Assembly (NCBI GenBank): GCA_948567375.1
Contig: OX419755.1
Coordinates: 55,198,291-55,262,290, forward strand
Length of the DNA stretch: 64,000 nt
Direction: 5' to 3'
From: Lunularia cruciata
Lineage: Eukaryota > Streptophyta > Marchantiopsida > Lunulariales > Lunulariaceae
Below, in pieces: positions 22,399-35,178 of this stretch. Below the pieces are notes generated by a model. The model saw nothing but the letters and a program-made list of their open reading frames with translations, had not been told where the DNA came from and did no database searches. The stretch's first letter is position 1; each line of letters opens with the position of its first letter. A program made the translations under genes and the position numbers.

Positions 22399-25300
22399 GA
22401 GATTTTGAGCCACCTATTGGGAACTTAATTAGTTTCAATGGTATTGAAGGATCCGCCTATGAAAATTTGCTTCACTTGCAAGGTATGATATCTGATTGTG
22501 GTGGTAGGATTTTGGTAGATTTTGGAGGTTCATAGAATTGCATGTCCATGTAATTAATAAATAAATTAAGTATTCTTATCAAACCAATAATTGAAAGTAA
22601 ATTGATGATAGCAAATGGTAGAAAGGGTTTTGCATCTTGTATCTCACATCAAATTACATTCAAGATTGGAAAGGAGTATATGAAGTATACAAGGTTTGTA
22701 GTGGCACCTCTACACTATGATGTCATTATAGGTTTGCACTGGCTTGAAAGTCAGAAGGTTCAATTTGATTTCAAACTGATAATAAATTCAAATACAACAC
22801 CAAGGAAGGAATTTCCAAATAGGTTATCTGGCACCTTTGAGTAAGACGTTAAGAATAATCAATTCCAAGATGGCAAATTTGTCAAGAAAGTAGCTATATA
22901 GCAAGCTTTGAAGGAAAATAAGTCCCAAGATAGGGAGTTTGTTGTAAAGCAACCATAGAGTAAGCTTTGGATGAAGATAAGTATATTTTTGTGGTATGGA
23001 TTAAGCAGATTGAGCATATTGAATATAAGGAGAGCTACAAGCCTCATCAAGAAATTGTTGATAAAAAATTCTAGGAGTTTTCAAATACATTTCCACATGA
23101 TTTTTCAAAGGAATTACCCTCCAATTGTGATATGCCCTTTAAAATTGAATTATTACCAAGAAGTACTCCAGTGAGTATCTAGACCAATCTATCAACTGTG
23201 ACCAAAAGATTTGGATGAGCTTCAAATTACACAAAGGGAGTTGTTAGAGAATGGCTTCTTACAACATAACACATCTCCTTGGAGAGCATTAGAACTATTT
23301 GTTCCAAAAAAGGATGGAAGACTTGCTTCTATATTGATTATTGTGACCTCAATAAACAAAGAATGAAGAATGTATATTGTTTGCTTCAAATTGATGACTT
23401 GCTCTATCAATTGAGTGGAGCATGATACTTCTCTGAGTTGGATATGTGAAAGTAGCTATTGAAAATTCCTATTGAGTAAGAAGATGTGCAAAAGGTTGCC
23501 TTTCATACATGATATAGACATTGTGAGTGGAGAGTTCAACTTTTTGAGCTTACTATTGCTCCAATAGTCTTCAAAGATCAGATGCATTGAGTGTTGGATG
23601 GGCTATTAGATCAATCCATGGTGGTATTCTTGGATGACATTTTAATCTATAGCAAGACAAAGGAAAAACATGTAAATCACGTATGAGAAATCCTAAGATG
23701 ACTATGTAAGAGGAAGTTTTATTGCAAGAAGTCAAAGTGTACCTTTTGGCACAAGGAAGTTAACTTCTTGGGTCAATAGATCTCCTTGGAGGAGATAAAA
23801 ATAGAAGAGTAGAAAATCAAGGCCATTGTTGATTAGTCTACTTGAAAGGATGCTATAGAAGTGTGAGAACTTAATGGATTGGCAAGTTTTTACCAATAGT
23901 TCATCCACTACTATGGTCATGTTGTTGCACCAAGATCAATGTCTTGGGAAGAACTTGAGCTTTCAATCGACCACCAAGCACAAAGAAGCATTCCAAAAGT
24001 TGAAGCATATGGTGTTTTCAAGACCCATTCTTCAACCATATGATCCTCAACTACCTTGTGTGATTGACTTTGATGCTTCTAACAATTGAAGCCATATTGT
24101 AGTAGGAATTCCTAGATAGATTTCATCCCATTGCTTTTGTGTCTGCTAATTAAATACCATAGAAAGGAATTGCTTTTTTCAAGATTGAGAACAACTAGCA
24201 ATAGTACATGCCACAAAGGTATGGATGCATTCTTCCTTGGAGAAACAAGTGATCATATGAACCAATCACAAACACTTATTGCAAACATTACATTTGGAAC
24301 ATATGAAGACCCAACATCATCAATGCGAGCAACAACTACCATTGGTTGACATCAAACTTGAGTACTTGAGTTCCATGTCCTCCATGATGCCTTATCATAA
24401 CAACATGATTTGAAGTCTCTTCCTCTCATCATGATGGCAATTACAGCGGTGTAGGTTAACTCCAAAGTCCAAATTGAGTTTAGAATAACTTTACAACAAG
24501 ATCCCTTCTTTCAAATGGTCCATGTTTATCTTACAGCATGTGACAAGGAGAAAAGCACCTCCTCCTTGAAGGAATGACTTCTAATTTGTGAGAATTTGAT
24601 CTATGTTCTTGCCAAGGATTATTTCTAACTTGTGCGCCTTCAAGAAGCCCATGACTTACCAATCATTGGTCACATTGATGTGGAGAAGGCCTCAATACAC
24701 TCCAACACCATTGGTGGTGGCCCAACATAACATGAGATGTTTGCAAGTTTGTCCAATCTTGTGAGAGCTACCAATGCAACAAGGCCATCAACCAAAAACC
24801 AAGTGGACTCCTTCAAACACTCTCCATCCCATTTGCTCAACGGGAATACATGAGCTTAGATCTCATCACAACCTTGCCCAAGACAAAGGAAGGTCACACA
24901 ACAATCATGGTGTTTTGGGATAAGATTAATAAGCAAATCCATTTGACACCAACCTTTGATACCATGAATGTTCCAACATTGGTGCATATCTACTTCAACT
25001 ATGTCTTCAAACCTCATAGGATGCCTTGTGTACTTATCTTTGATCGTGATATTTGATTCATTGAAACTTTTTAACAAGCACTCTTCTAGATACTCAACGC
25101 CAAGCTTGCTTTGTCCATGGCCTATCATCTTCAAATTGATAGATAGATTGAACATGAAAATAATACCTTGGAGGATATGCTTCATGCCTTCATCAACTTT
25201 CATCATACTAATTGGGATGAATGTCTTGTAGTTGTTGAGATTGCATCCATTAATTGCAAACAAGCAAGCAATGAATTCTCTCCTTTCTTCCTTAATTTTG

Positions 25301-25940
25301 GCCAAGACCTACTTGGTCCAAATTCCCTTTTTTCTCCTCTTCCATCTCATGTCCCTCATACTTCCACCTTCTTGGCCACCATATCCTTATCTCTCCAATA
25401 AGCCAAATCTCATCTCCTTGTTGCTTAGAATGGTTAGAAACAATATGTGGACCACCATCATCATAATCTTACCTTTCAACTTGGTGATAAGTTCATGCTC
25501 TCCTCTAGTGAACTACTCCTCCCACTTGATACCCAAGTTAGTAAACTTACTCCTAATTAGATAAGACACTTTTGATATCACCAAAATCATTTCTCTTGTT
25601 GCTTATCAACTTGCTTGCTTAGTCATATATGCATCTACCTTATCTTTCATGTTTCCAAATTGAAACCCTTTGTTCCTAATCCATCTTACTTTTCCTCTCA
25701 TGTCTAACCTGCTCTTCTTCCTATCTTTATCAATGATCATGAGGAGTATGAAGTTGATTGTATCCTTACTTGTTGCCATATTCAACAAGGCTGCCAACAA
25801 ACATACATAGTACAAAGCGCTTAAGAAAGTGTATCCTCTTTGTGATGCCACTTGAGAGCCTCTTTCTCATCTCCAAAATGCACAAATCGCTATCCATGAG
25901 TTTGGAACTTCAATGGTGACAAGGATGTCACCAACTAGTT
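22384..25940 (+). pseudogene. A4 pol (broken)
   Basis: Protease reads DFG at about 22519. The stretch 22602-22844 covers the protease tail ([20 protein letters not shown]). RT carries the LDD motif near 23630-23640, RNase H lies near 24050, and integrase spans about 24640-25300, keeping Asp at the middle DDE position (FDRDI, about 25040), unlike other family A copies. The C-terminal integrase and chromodomain traces run to about 25900. Stops and frameshifts are frequent throughout. Confidence 0.8.
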
Positions 25941-26438
25941 ATGGGGTAACATGTAACAAAATGGAGATTACTATTAAGTTTTTCAAGGCTAAAAAAGTAG
26001 CAAATAGGACAAATTAGCCTAGAATATTTTAGAAGTATATAGGAAGCTACTTGGTACCTTTCAAGTATTGGATAACATGCATGCCAAGTGGTGAGTTATA
26101 GGAGTAAGCTTCTTGCAAAGGTTCTTGGCTAGCTTAGCTTACTCCCCAAGAAGGTAGCTCCTAGAAGGAAGCTTGGGAAGCTTCAAACTAGCTTAGCTTG
26201 TACACCAAGTAGATTGCTTGTAGATAGAAGCTCCTTGAGAAGTTGCTCGGTTAACTTTGCTTGCACTCTAAGAAAATAACTTTAGAAAACTTCTCAAGAG
26301 CCTTGTATGCTCAGGATAAATACCAAAGCCCAAGCTCATGCTAGGCATTTGGAGTTTCCTTCATTCAAGTGTCCTAATGTGATCAGCTACTCTAGTCCTC
26401 AATTCTCCTTTTTCTCTCCTAGATCTTGGTCTTTTACA

Positions 26439-26809
26439 ATGATGTTGATGGTAGATATCAACATCAACCATGAGAGTGAGTTGCCTTTGTGCTTCAACTA
26501 ATGGAGGTGGTCTTCTATTGTATTATCAATCTTTTCCCTTGCTTTGTTGATGAATGGTAGGCTTGTAGGTTGATCCTTAGGATCCTTCTCCATCTCTATG
26601 TGTGTTGTGATTATGTTGTCTACCACATCTACATCTTCCACCTTGTGTTGTAGTTGCACTCATGTGGACTCCTCTTTCTTCATTTTAAGTACATCTCTTT
26701 CTGTATATGGATACTTTTTTATGCCATGTTTGTCAAAGGTTCATTTGAATGAACCTTGTTGTCTTGCTTTTCTTGGGACAATTACGTTTGTTTGTTAGGC
26801 ATACTTAGT
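26439..26809. other. Unassigned DNA, left of solo LTR
   Basis: Not family A or B. The minus strand has short open stretches with a polar, Lys/Glu-rich composition (for example a MEKDPKDQPTSLPF segment read near 26590). It resumes after the solo LTR at 27382 because the flanks form a 4-of-5 target duplication. It may be part of one disrupted, unrecognised element with 27382-28375. Confidence 0.4.
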
Positions 26810-27381
26810 TGGAACACCATTTGCTAGACAAATTATCTAGAGATAGAAATTGGCTTGGTAATATCTTTAGTGATATTTTATATAATTGTCTAAATAGATT
26901 AGATTGAGGTCTCACAAAAAGAATATTTCTACTAATACGGTGGAGGTCAAAAACACCTCAACAAATTCAAAGCCAATTTTGGAGGCCTAAACAAATGAAT
27001 TAGACTAAGAAAAATAGAATTATCTCCCTCTTTGGATGAAAGGGTATTGCCTTCTCTCCTCCTTTGTATGTCTTGTCAAGATTTTTCCAATAATACCTTA
27101 CCCAAACTATTTTCAGCTTCCTACACGAATATTCCCCATAGATTCTCTTTGGGCAAATTTGTTTGACCAACCAAATAGTACAAGGATGGACATGTCACCA
27201 ATCCATGTAGCTAATATAAGGATAGAGCTCATTACATGTCACCAATCCATGTATTTGATCCAAGGATGTAGATCATTTTGACTATATACTCTTTGCTATA
27301 TAATTAAGAGAAGGTGCTCTTTTGGGGGATTGGAATATTTTGTAATTCCTTTGGAGTTTCTCATGTCCTTTGAACAGTACA
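26810..27381 (+). repeat. Solo family B LTR
   Basis: A 572-bp LTR-like segment, from TGGAACACCATTTGCTAGAC to ...GAACAGTACA, with no adjoining PBS or internal region. The flanking five bases are TTAGT (26805-26809) and TTAGA (27382-27386), a target duplication with one change. This fits deletion of an element by recombination between its LTRs. Confidence 0.75.
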
Positions 27382-28375
27382 TTAGATCATAGTCCTTGAT
27401 GGTGGCTTCTTTCTTAGGTGTCATTTTCTTGTGAAAAAAAAGAACATCCTTGTCATCTTCTAGTGTTTCTCCTCTTGAAGAGTTTGTCATTTAGGCTTTC
27501 AATATCCACCGCATTGCCTCCAATGGGTAATAAAATACAAGTGATTAAGTTGTTGCATCCCAATCTATTGTTATTTTTTGAAATGGTCTTCCCACTATCC
27601 AAAATGGTCTAGGTAACTTGCTTTATTGATGTTTCCCTTGTTCCTTCCTTTGATAAACACCCCTATCACTTGAGTGATTTGATTCTTCTTTTTCTAGTCC
27701 CAAACTATTCTAGGTCATATTGCAATAACATTCTTTTGCACATTTGTTGTATTGTATGATTCTTCTGCTAGTATGAACTTCCTAGAGTGTGCATAACTCT
27801 TGTTTGCTATCTTGTATTTCTCTAATATCCTATCTAAGCATGGGCTCACATGAAAATAGCAAAGGGTGGGTTTTTCCACATTTTCCTCCTACATTAGAAA
27901 GTTCATGCCTATGTAGATGTTTTTATGAGAAGTGAGACAATCATAACACGTCCATGCTCCCTCATATCATGTACTTACTTGTCCACTTGTTCGCAAAACC
28001 TTTGTAAAAACCTAACTTATTTTTTCCTTTGAAGAAGTTGGAAGAAAATGGCTTTGGTCAAGTTGATGTTAGTTGTTCATTTGGATTAAAAGAAACTCAT
28101 GATTGTTTCAATGACAACTTGGCAAATGGGATATTTGAAAGAGTCCACTCCATAGTCATTATTATTTTTCACTTTTTCAAACAAGTTTTGTATCTTGGTC
28201 TTGATCTTTTTCTTGATATTTTTCTTTATCTTTTTCTTGATCTCTATCTTGGTTTACTATGACTTCCATTGGAGTATCTATAAACATCTCTTTGTATGGG
28301 ATTTTTTAGCTCCAAGATGCCAATGATCTTTGGTCTAGAATGGAAGATTTCATCTCAAGAATGTTGCTCTTGGGT
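27382..28375 (-). other. Unrecognised coding-like remnant on the minus strand
   Basis: Minus-strand frames contain fairly long open runs. One is a highly charged segment (alternating QD/EK residues, about 28160-28260). Another, about 27720-27960, carries a CYDC-type pair of cysteines and a HSRKFILAEESYN segment. The character recalls a retroelement Gag or nucleic-acid-binding linker, but I cannot name the family. Several stops interrupt it. A5 begins at 28376 and cuts it. Confidence 0.35.
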
Positions 28376-28772
28376 TGCAATAATATAGAGTTTACATATA
28401 ATTTAATCAAGACTAACAAAGTAACACATAAGCCAAATTAGCCAAGAACAATAAGAATATTCTAGAAGCATTTAAGAAGCTTCTTGGTACCTTCAAAGTA
28501 TTGGGTAACATATATGCCAAGTATATTACTATTAAGAGGAAGCTTCTTGGGAAGCTTCACAACTAGCTTAGCTTGCATGCCAAGTAAGCAACTATTAAAA
28601 AGAAGCTTTTTGATAAACTTTTTGAGAAGCTTCTCAAGAGCCTTTTATTTTTTCCATAAATACCAAACCCCAACCTTATGTTAGGCATTCAAAGTTTCTC
28701 TCATTCAAGAGTCTCAATGTGATCTTTCACTCTGATCTTCCATTCTCCTATTTCTCTACTTGATCCTTTGTA
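28376..28772 (+). repeat. A5 5' LTR
   Basis: Recognised by TGCAATAATATAGAGTTTA at the start, GAAGCTTC-type units at about 28545-28635, the conserved CATAAATACCAAA TATA region (about 28660) and the PBS-like sequence right after it. The end is degraded (CTTTGTA for TTTTACA). Confidence 0.8.
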
Positions 28773-29710
28773 TTAGTATTAGAGTAGGAATAGAATGAAT
28801 GATATTATGGAGCACCAAATCCATTTTCTCTAAACCATTGGGATTTGTGTGTCCATATGTTATCCAAATATCATTTTATGCAATTCATCATCTCGCACCT
28901 TGAGCATGATTTTCTAAATGTAATCATCTTCTTAGATAAACCATTGATACTTCCAATTGTAACTTATTGAGAGTAGTAGACATGTTGCACCTATATGTTA
29001 ACTCAGATAATTATAGGTAGTTTGATAGAGTATTAGCCATGGCAATGGTGCCCAAAATTATCATTGTTATCCAACAATAAAATGAGCACCTTACTCTATT
29101 GCTAGAAAAAAGAGACTATCAATGACAAGAGCATATAAAGAGAACACAATTTTGAGAAAAAAGAAGAGCAAATCCAATTTCCAATACCCAAGGTATTTGG
29201 AAGCAAAAATCTCTTAGAAGTAGTGGAAAACTTTGTGTGTTGATTACAGATATTATTTTGAAGCTTTAAATTTTTAAGATGGACAGAGATAAATTATCTT
29301 CAAGCAAATTGGATGGTGTAGCAAAACAAAGGTTGCAATTCCAAGTGGAGTAAGTTGAACTGCAATTTATTGTGACAATCTCAATATGAGAACAATCAAG
29401 AGCATAATGAAGAAGAAATTCTAAGCTATAAATGTTACACAAGGTACACAAAATAGATTGGTAAAATTGAAGTTGATTGGTTTTGTGAGAAGTTACATCA
29501 CTAAGTTCCAAAACACCATAATGCAAATTCTAAATATACTAGAAAGTGAAGCTTTGGATAAATTAGTGAGAGCTTAAAGTCACACACCAAATAAGAAATG
29601 ACCATGTGGGAGCCCAAACACTTGGAGGAAGCCATGAAGTTGATTGAGTGCTTTGATTCCTTGGTTACCACAACTTGATCTTCACCTTGATCTTCACAAA
29701 ACCTACCAAT

Positions 29711-30204
29711 TGTAATATTTGAGGACAAGAGAAACATAAGAGAACAAAATAAGATACATAAAGATTCATCCCACAAGACTATGATGCCGCAAACGAGCAC
29801 ATTGTCTTTATTATAAAGCAAAGAGAATACACTCAAAGAGAACACCACCCTTGGATTAAATACATAGATTAGTGACATGTAAGCAAGCTCCACCCTTATA
29901 TAAGTTGTATGGATTGGTGACATGTCATTCCATGTCTTATTTGGTTGGTCAAATAAGTTTGATTAGAGAGAATCTTCTTATAAGAAGCTTAAAACAATAT
30001 GGGTGAAGTACCATTAGAAAGCTCTTGACAAGCTAAACTTGAGGTAAAAATTAATATCTTCTCTTCCATATTAACTTACTTTTTGGGGCCTAATTCATCT
30101 ATTTAGGCTCCCAAAATTAGGTTTGAAATTTTTAGATTGTTTTTTACCACTAATCTACTAGTGCAACTATTTTTGTGGTAACACTTCTATCTTATCTACT
30201 TAGA

Positions 30205-30248
<44 letters not shown>

Positions 30249-30309
30249 ATTAAGATATTATAACATGGATTTCTACCTCTAGATTATATGTCTAGCTAAT
30301 GGTTTTACA
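29711..30309 (-). repeat. Solo family B LTR with perfect CCAAT duplication
   Basis: A 599-bp LTR, minus orientation, from TGTAATATTTGAGG to GGTTTTACA. The target duplication is CCAAT at 29706-29710 and 30310-30314. Removing the LTR and one CCAAT restores the A5 gag sequence CTACCAATACACTACAC found in A1 and A4. This is a clean footprint of LTR-LTR recombination. Confidence 0.93.
30210..30245. repeat. (AT)n microsatellite
   Basis: About 18 AT dinucleotides inside the solo B LTR, probably expanded after insertion from a short TATATA in the LTR. Confidence 0.95.
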
Positions 30310-30513
30310 CCAATACACTACACATGAGTGAAGTGGCCTACACCAATAGAGATAGATGTCATCCAATGGAGACCACTTGGTATTAAAAATAGGGAGAGAT
30401 TGTGAAATATGGTGGTTGCTTTTATTATGGTGAAATTGGACATCATATTTGAAATGTCCATTCAAATAAAGACAACCTTGACAAATCTTCCAAATGGAGT
30501 TCATGGAGCGTAC

Positions 30514-31083
30514 TATTATACATTAACTCAACATATTATTTAGAGGTGAAATTTAGCTTGGTAACATCTAGAAGGATGCTATATATGATTGACTAAGTAG
30601 ATCAAATAGAGGTGTCACCAAAAGAGTACTTCTATTAATGAGGCAATAGTAGCAAACACCTTGAAAACTTTAGAGCTAATTTTGGAGGCCAACAAAAAGG
30701 AATCAGGCTTTGAAAATGGAAAATTTCCTTCCATTCCAAGCAACAAGGCTTGCATTATCCTTCCACTCTTTGTCTCATTAAAATCTTTTCAACCTACCTC
30801 ACTCATGTGTTTTTGAGCTTCATATAAGAAGATTCCTTGAAGATTATATCCAATAAGATATGACAAGAAATGACATGTCACCCATCCATGCAACTAATCC
30901 AAGAGTAGAGCTTGCTGACATATCACTAATCCATGTATTTGATCCAAGGGTGGAGCTTCTTTTTAGGAAATCCTCTTTGCTATATAATCCTCCTATGAGG
31001 CATTAGGGGATTGAGTGTGAAATTTTGTGTGTTTTCTCTTGAGTTTCTCTTAAGGATGGTTATACTATCCTCAAAATATTACA
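30514..31083 (+). repeat. Second solo family B LTR inside A5
   Basis: A plus-orientation B LTR of about 570 bp (TATTATACATTAACTCAAC ... AAATATTACA). It lies exactly at the gag-pol junction of A5. The flanks CGTAC (30509-30513) and CATAT (31084-31088) differ by G-to-A and C-to-T, as expected for a decayed 5-bp duplication. Confidence 0.8.
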
Positions 31084-31088
31084 CATAT

Positions 31089-32304
31089 TGATCAAGGAAA
31101 CAAAGAATTCCAATAAGAGATATCAAACCATCTATTTGGGACTTGATTAGTTCTAATGGGATTGAATGCTCAACCTATGCAAGTTTATCTCACTTGCAAG
31201 ATATGATATTTGATAGTGGCTATAGGATTTCAATTGATTTTGGAAGTTCAAAGAATTGCATGTCCATATAATTAGCAAAGGAATTAAATATCCTTATCAA
31301 GCCAATATGAGGAACTTGATTGATGACGATAGATGGTAGAATGTGTATTTCATTTTGTATCTCACATTCTTTAAAATTCAAGATTATGAAGGAGTATTTG
31401 TAGTGTATGGAGGTTTGAAGTAGTACCACTACACTATGATGTCATTTTAAATCTACATTGGCTTGAATATCATAAGGTTCAATTTGATTAGATCTGATAA
31501 TAAATTAAAGTACAACACCAAGGTAAATATTATTGATTAGATTGTCTAGCAATTTTGGGTAAGACACCTAAAAATAGTCAATCCCAAGATGAGAAATTTA
31601 TCAATAAAGCAACCATAGAGCAAGCTTTGTAGGAAGATATTCTTATGTTTGTAGTGTGGATCAAGCCAATTGCACATAGAGAATCTGATGAGGGTGAAAA
31701 GCCTCATTAAGCAATGGTTGATCAAATAGCTCAAGAATTTGTAAATGTAATTTTGGATGATCTACCAAAGGGGTTAAACTCCAATTATGGTATGCCTTTC
31801 AAGATGAAGTTATTGCAGGAATTACTCTAGTGAGAAGACCAATCTATTAGCTCTCACCAAAGTAGTTAGAAGAACTTTCAATCACACTAATTGAGTTGTT
31901 AGACAAAGATTTCATAGAACATAGTTACACCTTGGAGAGCATTGATATTATTTGTCCCAAAGAAGGATGGAAGGCTTTGCTTTTGTATTGATTACCATGG
32001 CATCAATAAATAAACAGTAAAGAATGCATACTCTTTTCCTTGAATTTATGACTTGCAAGATCAATTGAGTGGAGCACAATACTTCTCCAAGTTGGATCTT
32101 CAAAGTGACTATTTGTAATTTCCCATTGATAAAGAGGATGTACAAAAGATAATCTTTCACATAAGGTATGAGCATTTTGAATGGAGAGTTCTACCTTTTG
32201 TACTCATTTCACACTCCAACAATCTTCATGGATAAGATGCATTTAATATTGGATGGGCAATTGGATTGGTACTTGATGGTATTCTTGGATGATATTCTTG
32301 GATT
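31089..32304 (+). pseudogene. A5 protease and RT (broken)
   Basis: Begins at ATCAAGGAAACAAAGAA (gag-pol junction). Protease carries DFG near 31236. RT is recognisable to the active site GTATTCTTGGATGATATTC near 32280, then breaks. Stops are common. The slip-site position reads AGGAAAC and the following stem is degraded. Confidence 0.78.
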
Positions 32305-34955
32305 GCTAGTATTATGGATGTGCTTTTGGAGAATGAATTTGACTTCATATTCCTTTGTGCCATTAATGAGTGTTGGAAAAGATCAAATTTTCTATATGGA
32401 AAGAAATTAGGGCAATTGAGTTGTATATCTATGTAGTAAGGAAACATAGAACATCAAATGGATCTTCATATGTGATGATAGCTTTAGGGGATAGGCCACT
32501 ATGCTGATTTGCCAAAGGATGGGAAAAGGCCCAATAAAATGAGGTTTGAGATTACGAGAGCCAACTTAAGTGTGGTTGGTTGTGGACAACCAGACTTGAT
32601 CCCCAACATTGAACTCCATGTGCCATCTATGTATATTTGCATACTCTTTTTGTTGATTTTAGGTTAATTTATAATCTATGCTTAGCATTCTCAACACCTT
32701 GTTGGGTTCTATAAACAAAAATGTTGACAATGTCAACCTTGGTAGCCACCAAGTGGATCTTCATCAAGCTCAAAGGTGTGAAAGGATGCTCTCCATATAT
32801 GAGGAAGAATGGTGTGACCTGTGTAGATGCATTCATTGAATCATTGTAGGTAAATTTCACTAGTGGAAATAAGGTGTCCCACCTCTCTTGCTCATCTATG
32901 GTGAAGCCTCAAAGCATTTCCTTGATAGTGCAATTAGCCCACTCTATTATTCCATTGGTCTTTAGATGGTAAGCCATAGATATGGTCTATTTGGTTTTGA
33001 ATACGCCAAAGAGTGTTCTCTAAAACAAACTAGTGAATTTAGTGGCTTTATCAATGATGAGCACTGAAGATAAGCAATGGTGAGAAAAGACTACATCTTA
33101 GTACAATTGAGCTTATTATGAAGTAGTCACATCCTTGGTGGAAGGACACACATTAATCATTTTGTTAATTCAATTGAAAAAGACTTCAAGAGAGTCAAAC
33201 AATGAGGTGCTCTTGGGCAATTCATACACTAGATCCATGCTTAACTATCCACAACATTGTATAGAAGTAGGGAGGAGTTGAAAGAGTCCTACAAGAGCTT
33301 GATAAGAAACTTTATTTTGATAGAGTAGACAACTTTGAACATATTCCATCACTTTGTTGTTCATCTTGAGCCAATAGTAATGGCATTTAATTGCATCTAA
33401 GGTCTTGTCCACTCCAATGTGGCCTACAATGATGAAATCATGAAATTCTATTAGGATGATGGTTCTTATGTATGTGGCATCCAAGATCCATGACTTGCCA
33501 TCACAAAAGGTGATTCCTTGGGTATTGGTGGCACCTTTGGATGAACAAGCTTCTATGATATGAGGGTCAATTTTTGTAGCAATAAGAATCCTTGGCCATA
33601 GTTTTGGGTTCATCTTGACCTCTACCACAAGATTGTTTCCTATAAGCATTTGGGTGAATATATCTGCAAGTTGCTTTTTGCTTTCCACATTTTGATCATC
33701 ATGTTGGACCTTTGTCTCAACTCTACCCATTGAATCTATCAATGCGATAGATCTGTTTGTGTCTCAAAAGTAGACCAGAGGTTTATGGTCTATCTCCATT
33801 ACAAATGCCTTCTTGCCAAGATAAGACTTATAATGCTTGGATGCAAGGCCAATGTCCAACTCTTCTTGTTTGGTGGTGTGATAGTTTCATTTTATTGATA
33901 ACACCTTTTGAGAGATTATACAATTGGGTGCCATTTATCATACCACTCTTGTTGTAGGATTGCTTCTATTGCTCTACCTTATGCATTAGTAGCTAACATG
34001 ATTTGATATTTTAGGTCAATACCATTTCAAGATTGGTGCTTGTAGTAATGTGTCTTTTAATTCTTGAAAGACCAGTTCTTATGTGGTTCAACATATCTAC
34101 TTCTTCCCCTTGCCAAGAACTACCATTAGAAGTTGTATGGCATTGGAAAATTCCTTGAAACATTGATGATAGAACTCTTTTAATCCAAAGAAACTCTTGA
34201 GTTCAATTTGATATTGTAGAGCACCATGCACCCCATTTCTAGATGACATTTATTTTATCTATTAACATTTGGATACCTTTTGCACTTACTCCATGCCCTA
34301 AGTAGTTTACTTAAGACTAACCAAACTTGCACTTTGAGATTTTTGCATACAACTAATTATTTCAAAGAACCTAGAGACTTCTTGCAAATGTTGCATGTGC
34401 TTTGTCATCATTTTGTTGTAAACTAAGATATCATATAGGAAAATGATAACCAATTTATCTAAGTATGAAAAAAAATATCATTCATCAACCTCATGAAAGT
34501 GGCCAGTGCATTGGTGAGGCCAAACAATATCACCAAGTACTCAAAGTGATCATACCTTATCCAAAAGGTTATTTTTTGTATTTCTTCCTCCAAAATCTTG
34601 ATTTGGTTGTAATTGCTTTTGAAAATCAAGTTTGGTGAAATGTTTTGTATTGTTGAGTTGCTAAATAGGTCATCCATGTGAGATAAGGGATATTTTTTCT
34701 TCATTTTTTGTTGATTTTGGCCTTGATAGTCAATGCACATGTACATTATATTGTCCTCCTTCACAAACAAGACATGAGCTTTACACAATAAACCCTTTCT
34801 ACAACATATCCTTGATTTGAGTCTTACACTTCCCTAGCTCATGAGTTGACAGTCAATATAGGGCCTTACAAGGAGATGTTTTCCCAAGAAGTATCTCAAT
34901 TTTATGATCTACTTTTTTTGGGTGGTAAATCATGAGGGTAGGTCATCCAAGAAGA
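32305..34955 (-). pseudogene. B6 pol: RT to chromodomain (broken)
   Basis: On the minus strand: RT (34788-34459 with FGLTNALATFMRLMNDIF), RNase H (about 34030-33760), integrase zinc finger and core (33742-33245 includes HIGVDKTLDAIKCHYYWLKM), the DDE region to about 32900, and the C-terminal region with MKFTYNDSMNASTQVTPFFL (32860-32669). The chromodomain is cut at about 32305. Multiple stops. Confidence 0.8.
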
Positions 34956-35178
34956 TGTAACACCAATAGCTAGACATATCATTTAGAGAGGAGTTTATGT
35001 ATGATGGGCTAGGTAGATTAGATAGAGGTGTTACCAAAAGAGCTCTTCTACTAATATAGCAAGAGCCAAAAATATCTTGAAAATGTAATACAAAAAGCTA
35101 GACATATTATCTAGAGGTGAGAATCGGCTTGGTAATATTTGGAAGAAATTTATACATGAAGAGTTAGGTAGTTCAAAT
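34956..35178 (+). repeat. Left part of a family B LTR cut by A6
   Basis: It starts TGTAACACCAATAGCTAGAC at 34956, and a second LTR-start-like copy (TGTAATACAAAAAGCTAGAC) begins at 35084. It therefore belongs to the B LTR subtype with an internal duplication. It breaks near 35178 where A6 LTR sequence begins; the matching right end is 46540-46627. Confidence 0.7.

Larger units (their letters stand above)
20747..26438 (+). mobile_element. Family A chromovirus A4, full length but decayed
   Basis: 5' LTR 20747-21235 and 3' LTR 25952-26438, each about 488 bp and so longer than in A2, marking a subgroup. The PBS is TGGTATTAGAGT (21237-21248). The flanks CTCTT and ATGAT do not form a target duplication, so one end may have been altered or exchanged by recombination. 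The interior has complete gag-to-chromodomain order. Confidence 0.88.
28795..30480 (+). pseudogene. A5 gag (broken, split by a solo LTR)
   Basis: Gag traces run from about 28795 to 29710 and resume at 30315, where the CCAATACACTACAC stretch continues exactly as in A1 and A4. The zinc knuckle near 30415-30460 is damaged (CFYYGEIGHH followed by a stop). Many stops. Confidence 0.75.
28376..32304 (+). mobile_element. Family A chromovirus A5, truncated in RT and holding two B LTRs
   Basis: 5' LTR 28376-28772 (start TGCAATAATATAG) and a PBS-like TAGTATTAGAGT. Gag is interrupted by a solo B LTR at 29711-30309 and a second B LTR at 30514-31083. Protease and RT then run up to the active site, where the sequence changes at about 32304 to minus-strand family B DNA. 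RNase H, integrase and the 3' LTR are missing. Confidence 0.85.

Noticed and set aside
28029..28262. Plus-strand 77-codon frame with a hydrophobic Leu/Phe-rich tail
   Set aside because: The tail is the antisense of a charged QD/EK repeat on the minus strand, which is the more likely coding strand.
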